Shown here: positions 1 to 8,513 of the stretch, piece after piece | Position numbering within the stretch: the stretch's first letter is position 1 | Layout of the letters: every line of letters starts with the position of its first letter | NCBI GenBank assembly: GCA_030039035.1 | Contig: JASHQQ010000057.1 | Location: forward strand, 1 to 42,288 | DNA length: 42,288 bases | Reading direction: 5' to 3' | Origin: Acidobacteriaceae bacterium | GTDB taxonomy: Bacteria; Acidobacteriota; Terriglobia; Terriglobales; Acidobacteriaceae | Program-made: the position numbers and the translations under genes | Notes under the pieces: model-generated | Databases searched by the model: none | Seen by the model: only the letters and a program-made list of their open reading frames with translations | What the model was told of the DNA's origin: nothing

Positions 1-368
1 GTCGCAGAACGAGCGCTCGAGCCGATCATCGGCTTAAGGTATGGGCTGCTCCCGTATTTGACTCGGTATGCTTCATCTATGCGGTCGTTGACCGGGCCAC
101 TCACCGGTTCGAAAGAAACTTCTTTCGTCAATCCTGCTGCCGTGATCTTCCCCGCCCGCTGCCGCATCGCGGCTTGATACCAACGAGAGCTTTGTCCACT
201 GTAGGCGCGAACGTAGAGTGCGTCGTCCACCGCCACCGACCAGATCCACGTTGGCGTGCCATAGGTCGAGCCGTTCTCGCGAAACGGCGAGATATGCAAG
301 TCGTCGGATTCGGCGATCTTGCGTAGTTCGTCTTTTGACCAAGCGATTATCGAAGTTTCTCCTCGCAT
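1..368 (-). CDS. DUF2255 family protein (3' end cut by window edge)
   Basis: Reading the minus strand from an ATG at 368 gives about 122 residues and then leaves the window, so the C-terminus is missing. The protein starts MRGETSIIAWSKDE and contains HISPFRENGSTYGTPTW, LYVRAYSGQSSRWYQAA and VSGPVNDRIDEAYRVKYG. These are the conserved blocks I know from DUF2255 proteins, small cytosolic proteins of unknown function. A good ribosome site (GAGAGGTGA) lies just upstream of the ATG. The frame that starts 7 bases earlier at a GTG gives arginine-rich nonsense and is a shadow. It follows the lipocalin-like gene on the same strand with a gap of about 140 bases, so co-transcription is possible but not shown. 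The family call is fairly sure; the function is unknown. Confidence 0.8.
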   Translation of the reverse strand, partial: MRGETSIIAWSKDELRKIAESDDLHISPFRENGSTYGTPTWIWSVAVDDALYVRAYSGQSSRWYQAAMRQRAGKITAAGLTKEVSFEPVSGPVNDRIDEAYRVKYGSSPYLKPMIGSSARSA

Positions 369-510
369 TCTTCACCTCTCTTCTCTTCAGGAATTGGCGA
401 CTTTGGGCTCAATGCGCGGTAAATCCCCCGTTATCCTGAGGTGTGAGCGCGGACTGGGGAGGATTCGATGGATTCATTACTTGTACTCCGTTTGCATGAA
501 TGGCAAGGGA

Positions 511-2027
<1,517 letters not shown>

Positions 2028-2033
2028 CTACAA

Positions 2034-2062
2034 AGATTAAGATGAATTCGTTGATGAAACAA
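2034..2062 (-). promoter_or_regulatory. Candidate sigma-70 promoter of the aldo/keto reductase operon
   Basis: On the minus strand a TTGTTT hexamer (2062-2057) and a TAATCT hexamer (2039-2034) are separated by exactly 17 bases, a good fit to a housekeeping promoter. It would start transcription near 2027, some 40 bases before the reductase ATG at 1988. Confidence 0.4.
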
Positions 2063-2085
2063 TCCGGTTGCCGTCGCAAAGCGTT

Positions 2086-2100
2086 ATGAATATCATTCAT
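2086..2100. promoter_or_regulatory. Candidate LysR operator (inverted repeat)
   Basis: A perfect inverted repeat with 6-base arms and a 3-base centre (ATGAAT-ATC-ATTCAT), followed by an overlapping 10-base palindrome ATTCATGAAT. It ends 5 bases before the LysR start codon. Its centre lies about 66 bases upstream of the predicted start of reductase transcription, the usual place for a LysR-type recognition site. It would also block the LysR gene itself. Confidence 0.5.
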
Positions 2101-2105
2101 GAATA

Positions 2106-2990
2106 ATGAGAAGCGATTTGGCAGAGCTCTCCGCATTCCGAACGGTCTCGGAAGAGCGCAGTTTTACGCGCGCAGCTATCCGGCTGGGCATTTCACAATC
2201 CGCGCTTAGCCACTCCATGCGAGGCCTCGAAAAGAGATTGGGAATTCAGCTACTCGCGCGCACCACCCGAAGCGTTTCGCCGACAGCCGCTGGTGCAGCG
2301 CTCCTGAAGGATCTGGCGCCCGCCCTGGAACGAATCGAACGAGCCGTTGCGGAAACGCGCAAGCAACGGGAAACTCCATCGGGTCGGATCCGAATCATCA
2401 TTCCGAGGACGGCAACTAAGATGGTGATTCTCCCCAAGCTGGCGCGCTTCGCTCGCGCTTACCCAGAGATCGTATTGGAGGTTACTTCTTCCAACGACCC
2501 GGTCGATCTGGTGGCCGGAGAGTACGACGCTGGCGTCCAACTTGGTGAGTTCATCCAGCGGGACATGATCGCCATCCCCGTAACCAAAGAAATGCGCCTT
2601 GCGGTGGTTGGCTCTCCGGCGTACTTTGAAACGAACCCCATACCGCGACACCCGCAGGATCTGAAAGACCATGCCTGCGTTGGGTTCCGCTTCAGCAACA
2701 GCCTCTATCGGTGGGAGTTCGAAAAAGGCCGCAAGGCGCTCACGGTCAGCCCTCAGGGCCCGGCATCCTTCGATGATCCGGATCTCGTTATCCAGGCGGT
2801 TCTCGACGGAGTGGGGATCGGGACAGCAATGGAAGACACCCTCGGAGATTTGATTGCCGAGGGACAATTGGTTCAGGTCCTCAAAGACTGGTGCCCCTCA
2901 TTCCCCGGATATTTTCTCTACTATCCAAGCCGCCGGAATCAACCAGCCGCCCTGGCCGCCTTGATCGACACGCTTCGATTGTCGAAGTGA
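2106..2990 (+). CDS. LysR family transcriptional regulator
   Basis: A 294-residue LysR-type regulator of normal length. Residues 1-60 are the winged helix-turn-helix (SFTRAAIRLGISQSALSHSMRGLEKRLGIQLLARTTRSV). From about residue 90 comes the periplasmic-binding-protein-like effector domain (RIRIIIPRTATKMVILPKL, then LEVTSSNDPVDLVAGEYDAGVQLGE). It is closest in style to the group of LysR regulators that control neighbouring reductase genes. It is divergent from the aldo/keto reductase, so it most likely controls that operon and itself. The ATG at 2106 has no Shine-Dalgarno: the 15-base inverted repeat occupies that place. The inducer is unknown. Confidence 0.93.
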   Translation: MRSDLAELSAFRTVSEERSFTRAAIRLGISQSALSHSMRGLEKRLGIQLLARTTRSVSPTAAGAALLKDLAPALERIERAVAETRKQRETPSGRIRIIIPRTATKMVILPKLARFARAYPEIVLEVTSSNDPVDLVAGEYDAGVQLGEFIQRDMIAIPVTKEMRLAVVGSPAYFETNPIPRHPQDLKDHACVGFRFSNSLYRWEFEKGRKALTVSPQGPASFDDPDLVIQAVLDGVGIGTAMEDTLGDLIAEGQLVQVLKDWCPSFPGYFLYYPSRRNQPAALAALIDTLRLSK

Positions 2991-3040
2991 AAACCTGACA
3001 CTCTGCTCATGCACGCATGTCAATTGTCGCGTTCGGGCTG

Positions 3041-3081
3041 ATTCACTCATTCAGACCCGTTGCTTCAACGAAGGAGTGAAT
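3041..3081. repeat. Short inverted repeat after the LysR gene
   Basis: ATTCACTC at 3041-3048 pairs perfectly with GAGTGAAT at 3074-3081, with a 25-base loop. It lies between the convergent LysR gene and MBL-fold gene. There is no T run, so it is at best a weak terminator. Confidence 0.25.
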
Positions 3082-3192
3082 GGGTAGTGAGCCTCGGGCA
3101 TGGTTCGGCCATTCACCTGGACACGGGTCGCCTACGCTTCCTTGTGCCGCGGCCGTGCGATCACCTCTGGAACCAGAAGGGAGCATGGGCCG

Positions 3193-3906
3193 TTATACGG
3201 CCATGCGGCGCTGGGGCTGGCGATTCGCGCCTGCTGGCCTCTCCTGGCCGAAGACCTCGCGATACACCGCGTTCAGGTCGCCGAGCGCGTGAGCGCAATC
3301 GCCCGCGAAACTTGAGCCGTGCATAATAGCGAGCGTTTTCGGATTCAGGTCGGCAAGCTTTTTGAGGTTCTGTGCGGTAATCGGCGAGTAAGGAACGTAT
3401 TCTGCCAGGATGCCCGCCTGATAGGCCTTCATCGCTTCATGCGAGCGGCCAACGACATCGTCGGAAGTGATCGGCTCGCCGTCGCCGGCCTGGTGGAACA
3501 GGTCCGGGCAGAACAGCGTTCTCTGCGTCTCTTCAAACAGTGCGCCTGCATCCCGGCCGTGCGGCAAATGGGGCGTCCGGCAATAGCGAAAGCGCAGCTT
3601 CCCCGTTGAAAACGATTCGCCGTCGGCAAGCGCGCGGGCTTCGCGGCCAATGAAGTCATTCACGCAGACCAGCGCGCTGACCTGACTGCAGACCACGTCC
3701 GCACGGGGTGCCGCGCCCAGCCATTCGTGGAGCGCACCACACTCATCGGACTCAAAATGGCTAAAGCTGATGTGGCGCAAATCCGGGACGTCGATGAGCC
3801 TGGATACCGCTTCGCGAATTTCCGCGTGCATTCCCCGCAGGCCGGTGTGAAACAGTAACGGTTCACAGTGTCTGCGAGGTGGGAAGGGAAGTGAACCCGA
3901 ACGCAA
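3193..3906 (-). CDS. MBL-fold metallo-hydrolase, N-terminally truncated (possible pseudogene)
   Basis: The readable part matches stand-alone MBL-fold oxidoreductases of the flavodiiron/ODP type. Metal-binding residues are visible: His50, Glu52 and Asp54 in SHFESDECG, a His in TPHLPHGRDAG, an Asp in LFCPDLFHQ and a final His in AIMHGSSFAGD. Homologues begin with a further 30 or so residues (a first beta hairpin of the style 'IYRIS...FNQFLI') before the block that reads PLLFHTGLRG here. In this gene that part is gone: upstream of about 3867 the frame reads unrelated MRSGSLPFPPRRHC. The lost segment is occupied by the start region of the opposite small gene at 3879. The metal site is intact, but the fold would lack its first strands, so it may be a decaying gene. 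No good ribosome site is seen for the Met at 3906. Confidence 0.6.
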   Translation of the reverse strand: MRSGSLPFPPRRHCEPLLFHTGLRGMHAEIREAVSRLIDVPDLRHISFSHFESDECGALHEWLGAAPRADVVCSQVSALVCVNDFIGREARALADGESFSTGKLRFRYCRTPHLPHGRDAGALFEETQRTLFCPDLFHQAGDGEPITSDDVVGRSHEAMKAYQAGILAEYVPYSPITAQNLKKLADLNPKTLAIMHGSSFAGDCAHALGDLNAVYREVFGQERPAGANRQPQRRMAV

Positions 3907-4076
3907 AATCCCACATCCAAAAGCGCATGATTCGCAAACTCAAATCCGGACAATTTCGTTTGTATTCGAAAACGAAGAACGCGGAAACGGGCAATCGCCG
4001 CAATCTGGGGACGTTCGCAACAATGGCACAGGCCCGGCAACACGAGCGCGAGGTGCAGAATTTCAAGAAACACTAA
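3879..4076 (+). CDS. Small basic conserved protein next to ligD
   Basis: A protein of about 65 residues, very rich in Lys and Arg. The core RKLKSGQFRLYSKTKNAETG followed by RRNLGTFATMAQARQHEREVQNFKKH is a pattern I know from small uncharacterised proteins in acidobacteria and proteobacteria, some of them near DNA-repair genes. No signal peptide or membrane segment. The start is uncertain: GTG at 3879, GTG at 3891 (GAGG and GGAAGG lie upstream) or ATG at 3927 would all keep the core. It ends 5 bases before a GTG (4082) that may be the original start of ligD, so the two are probably one transcript. A DNA-binding or end-joining helper role is only a guess. Confidence 0.65.
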   Translation: MGREVNPNAKSHIQKRMIRKLKSGQFRLYSKTKNAETGNRRNLGTFATMAQARQHEREVQNFKKH

Positions 4077-4149
4077 AGACCGTGAATCCGCTGGCCGGGC
4101 AAAAGAGCGCCGCCCGCTCGCTCGGTATCGCGCGAAGCGTGATTTCAAC

Positions 4150-6762
4150 GTGACTGCCGAGCCGCGCGGCGATCGGCAAAAGCGCAGCCCAGGGCGCCCA
4201 GGGGAGAAGCCGCCCTTTGTGGTGCAAAAGCATGCCGCCACGCGCTTGCACTACGATTTCAGGCTCGGCTGGAACGGAGTGCTGAAGAGCTGGGCAATTA
4301 CGAAAGGCCCCAGCTACGATCCTGGCGACAAGCGGCTCGCCGTGCAGGTCGAGGATCACCCGTGGGATTACCGCACCTTCGAAGGGACCATTCCACAAGG
4401 GCAATATGGCGGTGGAACGGTGATGGTGTGGGACGAGGGAACCTGGGAGCCGCTCGGCGATGTCGATCAGGGATTGGGAGACGGCAACCTGAAATTTGAA
4501 CTGCATGGGAAAAAGCTGAAAGGCAAGTGGGTGCTGGTTCGCATGCACGGTCGCGCCGGAAACGGGGATAAGGCGAATTGGCTCCTGATCAAGGAGAAGG
4601 ATGAATTTGCCCGAAGGCCCTCCGACAAAGCGATCACCGGGGAGGCGCCGGACAGCGCGGCAAGCGGGCGAACCATGGAGCAGATCGCGGCAGGCAATGG
4701 AAGGGTTTGGAATTCGAACCGGCGGAACAGAGATGGCGTGGGTAAGTCGGCGCATTCAGTGGAACGGATTTCGCCGCTCACCCGGCGCGGGAAACCGGAT
4801 TCAGGCCGGTCGCTGGAACTCAGGCACACACCGCGGGAAAAATTCCCCGGCTTCATTGCGCCGCAACTGGCGCAGGCCACGACGACGGTCAGGGCGGGCG
4901 GCGAATGGTTGCACGAGCTGAAGCTCGACGGTTACAGAATCCAGATTCAGATCCATGCGAAGGAGAAGGGCAGCGCAAGGCAGGGAAGAGTGAGGCTGTT
5001 GACGCGCAAGGGGCTCGATTGGACGGCCCGCATGCCGGAGATTGTCAATGCAGCGTCGAACCTCAACGTCTCGAGCGCGATTCTCGATGGAGAAGCGGTT
5101 GCGCTCGACAAGCGCGGCGTGAGCAGCTTCGCCGATCTGCAGGCGGCGTATTCGGAGGGCCGACAGGGCGAAATCACCTGTTTCGCATTCGACCTGCTTC
5201 ATCTGGACGGGCTCAATCTGCGCGGTCTGCCCCTCACCGAGCGCAAGCAGATGCTGGAGCGGGTGCTGCAGGATGCCGGCGACAGCGGACGATTGCAATT
5301 CAGCGAAGGAATCGTGGGCAACGGACAAAAGGTCTTCGAGAAGGCTTGCGCGCTCGGCGCAGAAGGAATCATCTCCAAGCTGGCATCGGCCAAATATACT
5401 TCCGGTCGCAGCGGCGCCTGGCTCAAGCTCAAGTGCCGCCTCGAGCAGGAATTCGTGATTGGCGGATTCACCCTGCCGTCGAAGGGGACGGTTGGCGTCG
5501 GCGCGCTGCTGCTGGGCTACCATGAGGGCAACCAACTGCGCTATGCCGGGCGAGCCGGCACCGGCTTCACCCAGACCACGCACAGGATGTTGCGCGCCAA
5601 ACTCGATCGAATGGTACGGAACCAGCCGCCGTTCGCCGATCTTCCACGAGAGGTGCGTCGCGGTGCGCACTGGGTGAAGCCGGAACTCGTTGCCCAGGTC
5701 GCGTTCTCCAACTGGACGAGGGATAACCTTGTGCGACAGGCGGCGTTTCAGGGGCTTCGCGAAGACAAGCCGGCGCGCGAAGTGGTGCGCGAGACGGCGG
5801 CCGGAGGCGACGAAACGGGTCTTCGCCCGTCGAAATCGCACCGCAGGCCGGAGCGGGTCTCGCGGCAGAGAGAGAAGAGCCCGATGAAGGAAACCAGTCC
5901 AACGATCACCCATCCGGACAAGGTGCTCGATGCGGAAAGCGGAATCACCAAGCGGCAGCTCGCCGATTACTACGCTGCGGTCGCGGAGCACATGCTTCCG
6001 CACATCGTCGACCGGCCGCTCAGCGTCGTGCGGTGTCCCAACGGCACCAGCAAGGCATGCTTCTTCCAGAAGCACGTGGGGGTGGGCTTGCCGGCCGGGG
6101 TGAAGAGCCTCCCGATCCGGAATCGCAAGACCGGCGAGAACGAGGAGTTTCTCACTGTCGACTCCGCTGACGGGCTGGCCGGGCTGGCGCAAATGGGCGT
6201 GCTCGAGATTCACCCCTGGGGTTCGCGCAATGGCTCGCTCGACAAGCCCGACTGCATGGTCTTCGATCTCGATCCGGATGCGTCCATCCCATGGGAAGTG
6301 CTGGCAGAAACGGCGCGCGAGCTCGCAAAAAGGCTGAAGAAAGCGGGACTCGGGAGTTTTTTGAAGAGCACCGGCGGCAAGGGTCTTCATGTCGTGGTAC
6401 CCATTGAGCCGGAGCATGATTGGGCGACAGTGAAGGATTTCGCCCATCGTCTTGTAACGGATCTGGAAAAGACCCACCCCGAACTCTACGTAACGAAGAT
6501 GACGAAGGCAATGAGGAAAGGCCGCATCTACCTCGACTACCTGCGGAACGATCGCGAAGCAACCACGGTGGCCCCGTTCTCGCCTCGCGCCCGAAGCGGC
6601 GTGCCCGTGGCAATGCCGCTGGGCTGGAGCGAACTCAACGCGGATCATGCGCCGGCTTTTCACGTATCCGACTTCGCGCAGTGGCGGAGCCGCCTGGGCC
6701 GCGATCCGTGGGCGAAGATGCCGCGCACCCGGCAGAAACTCTCTCTCAGGACGATGCGATGA
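4150..6762 (+). CDS. ligD: ATP-dependent DNA ligase D (non-homologous end joining)
   Basis: LigD prepares, fills and seals double-strand breaks held by Ku. Three domains in the order phosphoesterase, ligase, polymerase are present in 870 residues. The 3'-phosphoesterase (about 20-160) shows His28, His34, Asp36, Arg38, His70 and Tyr74, spaced exactly like the known catalytic set of the Pseudomonas enzyme. The ligase (about 235-545) has the nucleotidyl-lysine motif KLDGYR at Lys258, DGEAVALD, GIISK and the final KLK motif. The primase-like polymerase (about 590-860) has FDLDPD (Asp706, Asp708) and STGGKGLHVVVP (His747). The GTG at 4150 is the only usual start codon in this frame. However, codons just upstream (4117-4149) read LARYRAKRDFN, the normal conserved start region of LigD, with no start codon before it; see the finding on a frameshift. 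No ku gene lies in the window. Confidence 0.93.
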   Translation: MTAEPRGDRQKRSPGRPGEKPPFVVQKHAATRLHYDFRLGWNGVLKSWAITKGPSYDPGDKRLAVQVEDHPWDYRTFEGTIPQGQYGGGTVMVWDEGTWEPLGDVDQGLGDGNLKFELHGKKLKGKWVLVRMHGRAGNGDKANWLLIKEKDEFARRPSDKAITGEAPDSAASGRTMEQIAAGNGRVWNSNRRNRDGVGKSAHSVERISPLTRRGKPDSGRSLELRHTPREKFPGFIAPQLAQATTTVRAGGEWLHELKLDGYRIQIQIHAKEKGSARQGRVRLLTRKGLDWTARMPEIVNAASNLNVSSAILDGEAVALDKRGVSSFADLQAAYSEGRQGEITCFAFDLLHLDGLNLRGLPLTERKQMLERVLQDAGDSGRLQFSEGIVGNGQKVFEKACALGAEGIISKLASAKYTSGRSGAWLKLKCRLEQEFVIGGFTLPSKGTVGVGALLLGYHEGNQLRYAGRAGTGFTQTTHRMLRAKLDRMVRNQPPFADLPREVRRGAHWVKPELVAQVAFSNWTRDNLVRQAAFQGLREDKPAREVVRETAAGGDETGLRPSKSHRRPERVSRQREKSPMKETSPTITHPDKVLDAESGITKRQLADYYAAVAEHMLPHIVDRPLSVVRCPNGTSKACFFQKHVGVGLPAGVKSLPIRNRKTGENEEFLTVDSADGLAGLAQMGVLEIHPWGSRNGSLDKPDCMVFDLDPDASIPWEVLAETARELAKRLKKAGLGSFLKSTGGKGLHVVVPIEPEHDWATVKDFAHRLVTDLEKTHPELYVTKMTKAMRKGRIYLDYLRNDREATTVAPFSPRARSGVPVAMPLGWSELNADHAPAFHVSDFAQWRSRLGRDPWAKMPRTRQKLSLRTMR

Positions 6763-6798
6763 GAGCAAACCCGTGCGAGGTCGAGGCGTACGGGGCCT

Positions 6799-7491
6799 TC
6801 ATCCTGCCTTGCATTCCGAAATCGGCTCCGTCTCAACGGTACGCAGCGTGCCCTGCGCCCGCGCCTGCGGCGGAATGTGCGCCACGATCTCGCGTTCGAC
6901 CTTTTCGACAGACATCGGCGGGACGACGACGATTCCCCCGATGAAATCGTTCAGCCGGAGGTACGCAGCGCGTGCTTCCTCCAGAAATTCGAGTGGATAC
7001 TCGGGCTTTCGTTCCCGCGCCTGGAGCGGTACGGCATCGAGCACAAAGCCGACCTGAGGACGAGGAACGAAACACATGATCAGGCGAAGATAGAGGCGAA
7101 CGAGCGGATTGCGCAGATTCAGATTCGCGAGCTGGTCGTAGATATAACGGTCGAAGATCACGCAGTCGAGGCCGGATCGCCGCACGCGCCTCATCACGCT
7201 GCTGACGGAGACGGCGTCGAGAAAGTAGAGGAAGAGGCGAGCCACTGTCATAAAAGGAGAGCGGACGTTCTTGTCCTTTTTCGCAATCGGCGCGGATGGC
7301 GCGCCAACCCCCCGGTCGCCCTTGAAAACCCCGTGGCAGACCTTTTCGCGGACCGGCGTCAGCATGGCGATATCGTCCCAGAAGGAAAGCACGCGGACAC
7401 GCAGCCCGCATTGTTCCAGGTGCGAATGGAGCAGCCGGATCTGGGTGGTCTTGCCGCCGCCATCGATTCCGGAGAAGCTGACTGTCAGCAT
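6799..7491 (-). CDS. Thymidylate kinase-like P-loop protein
   Basis: About 230 residues from an ATG at 7491 (GGAAG lies 10 bases upstream); a longer frame to 7548 is open but adds only a poor leader. The N-terminus MLTVSFSGIDGGGKTTQ has a Walker A loop ending at Lys14-Thr15 in the exact form used by dTMP kinases. FDRYIYDQLANL matches the DRY-type motif that follows the second strand. The lid region and the C-terminal half are divergent. Proteins of this kind occur in polysaccharide and surface-glycan clusters as well as in nucleotide metabolism. Placed last behind the flippase, STAS and small-protein genes, it is more likely a glycan-cluster kinase of unknown substrate than the cell's essential dTMP kinase. 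That reading is inference from context. Confidence 0.78.
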   Translation of the reverse strand: MLTVSFSGIDGGGKTTQIRLLHSHLEQCGLRVRVLSFWDDIAMLTPVREKVCHGVFKGDRGVGAPSAPIAKKDKNVRSPFMTVARLFLYFLDAVSVSSVMRRVRRSGLDCVIFDRYIYDQLANLNLRNPLVRLYLRLIMCFVPRPQVGFVLDAVPLQARERKPEYPLEFLEEARAAYLRLNDFIGGIVVVPPMSVEKVEREIVAHIPPQARAQGTLRTVETEPISECKAG

Positions 7492-7548
7492 GGGCTCGTT
7501 TCTTCCGGCATGGCCCGTCACTCCATCGCGGGCAATTCCGGCCTCCAT

Positions 7549-7977
7549 TCAATGGGGACGGCTGGGGCTGGATTTCGAGAGAGCAGCCACCGTGCCCACT
7601 GCAACTGCGGCTCCCACGACGGCGCCGGCCTTGATCAGGAACGAGCGCACCCGGCGCTGTTTTGCAGGAGCCATCGCCGCGCCTGCGGGGCGCGTCGACA
7701 TCACTCCCGCGGGCTTCGCCGCCGGAGCAGCGGCCGTTCCAACGGCGCTCGCCGGCTGCCCCTGCTGCTCATTGTCCTGCGGAGCGGCGCTGCCCTGCGG
7801 CGGCTGGGCGGGCGAAGATCCGTTCTGCGACGGCTGAGAGGGAACCGTCGGCTGCTGCTGCGCGGGGCCCGGCTGTTGCGCCGGCAGGATTGCCGCACCT
7901 GGGAACGACACCACAAGGAGGATTGCGAGAACCCGAGCCGCAAGGGCCCGGACTCGCCGGGGATGGAAGACCTTCAT
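7549..7977 (-). CDS. Secreted Pro/Gln/Ala-rich hypothetical protein with C-terminal hydrophobic segment
   Basis: 142 residues from an ATG at 7977, chosen because of an excellent ribosome site (AAAGGAG, 6-7 bases away). An Arg-rich start (MKVFHPRRVRALAAR) leads into a signal sequence (VLAILLVVSFPGAAILPAQ). The middle is low-complexity Gln, Pro, Ser and Ala. Near the end a basic patch (KQRRVR) precedes a Gly/Ala/Val segment (FLIKAGAVVGAAVAVGTVAAL) that could insert into a membrane. I recognise no family; similar small proteins occur beside acidobacterial polysaccharide genes. It is the third gene in the minus-strand series led by the flippase, and its stop codon is immediately followed by the open frame of the kinase-like gene. 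Confidence 0.65.
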   Translation of the reverse strand: MKVFHPRRVRALAARVLAILLVVSFPGAAILPAQQPGPAQQQPTVPSQPSQNGSSPAQPPQGSAAPQDNEQQGQPASAVGTAAAPAAKPAGVMSTRPAGAAMAPAKQRRVRSFLIKAGAVVGAAVAVGTVAALSKSSPSRPH

Positions 7978-8099
7978 AACGCTCCTTTCGCAAGGTCCGA
8001 TTTCGGCTTTGAAGAGAATCTGCCCCGGCGCGGCGCTGCACCGCCACGATGGCAGCCGGGCAGCGGGCAAGGGCGGGCTGAAGTGTTGCGGAATGCGGA

Positions 8100-8426
8100 T
8101 CAACGGAAACTTTCCGCAGCCTCTTCGACGCTGTCGAAAACCTGAAACAGCCCGTACACTCCGGTTGCCTGCAGGATTTCGCCCGCGTCGCGCGGAATGG
8201 CCGCCAGCCTGACGTCCCCGCTTCGTTTCATCGCCTCCTCGAGACAGCAGAGAAGGATATGGATTGCCGGCCGGTCCATTCGACGGACACGTGAGCAGTC
8301 CAGAACGACGCGCGGGCGGTCTGTCTCCATGTGGCTCTCCACCTCGTGCAGAAAGCCGCGTCCCTGCCCTACATCCAGTGCCTCGGGAAACTGCCTCACC
8401 TGGATTTCAACCTTCTCCATGGTCAT
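8100..8426 (-). CDS. STAS domain protein with a degenerate phospho-site
   Basis: 108 residues from the ATG at 8426 (AAGGCGG upstream); the frame is open to 8480 but without a better start. The fold is that of STAS anti-anti-sigma proteins: VEIQVRQFPEALD, RPRVVLDCSRVRRMD, HILLCCLEEAMKRSGDVRLAAI and a C-terminal helix DSVEEAAESF. In working SpoIIAA-like proteins the strand ends in a DSSG-type motif whose Ser is phosphorylated. Here it reads Asp51-Arg52-Pro53-Ala54, so no phospho-acceptor is present. It may therefore act as a constant binding partner rather than a switch. It sits between the flippase fusion and the small envelope protein on the same strand, which ties it to the glycan block. Confidence 0.82.
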   Translation of the reverse strand: MTMEKVEIQVRQFPEALDVGQGRGFLHEVESHMETDRPRVVLDCSRVRRMDRPAIHILLCCLEEAMKRSGDVRLAAIPRDAGEILQATGVYGLFQVFDSVEEAAESFR

Positions 8427-8513
8427 GATCCGCCTTTGATGTGAACTGTATTCCGGGTCCTTTCTCCACGAAGGCCGCATGTCGTCGTGGTCCAGTGTGA
8501 CGGGAACGATGGT

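Noticed and set aside
3060..3326. Three short overlapping plus-strand frames after the LysR gene
   Set aside because: All Arg/Pro/Gly-rich, overlap each other and the real MBL-fold end; no conserved motif.
4801..6768. Long open frame (655 codons) on the minus strand across ligD
   Set aside because: It mirrors a real gene in GC-rich DNA; composition is Arg/His/Leu-rich with no recognisable fold, while the plus strand codes three intact LigD domains.
6877..8145. Plus-strand open frame of 422 codons opposite the kinase-like and small envelope genes
   Set aside because: Arg/His-rich and without motifs; the minus strand has a P-loop, a signal peptide and good ribosome sites.
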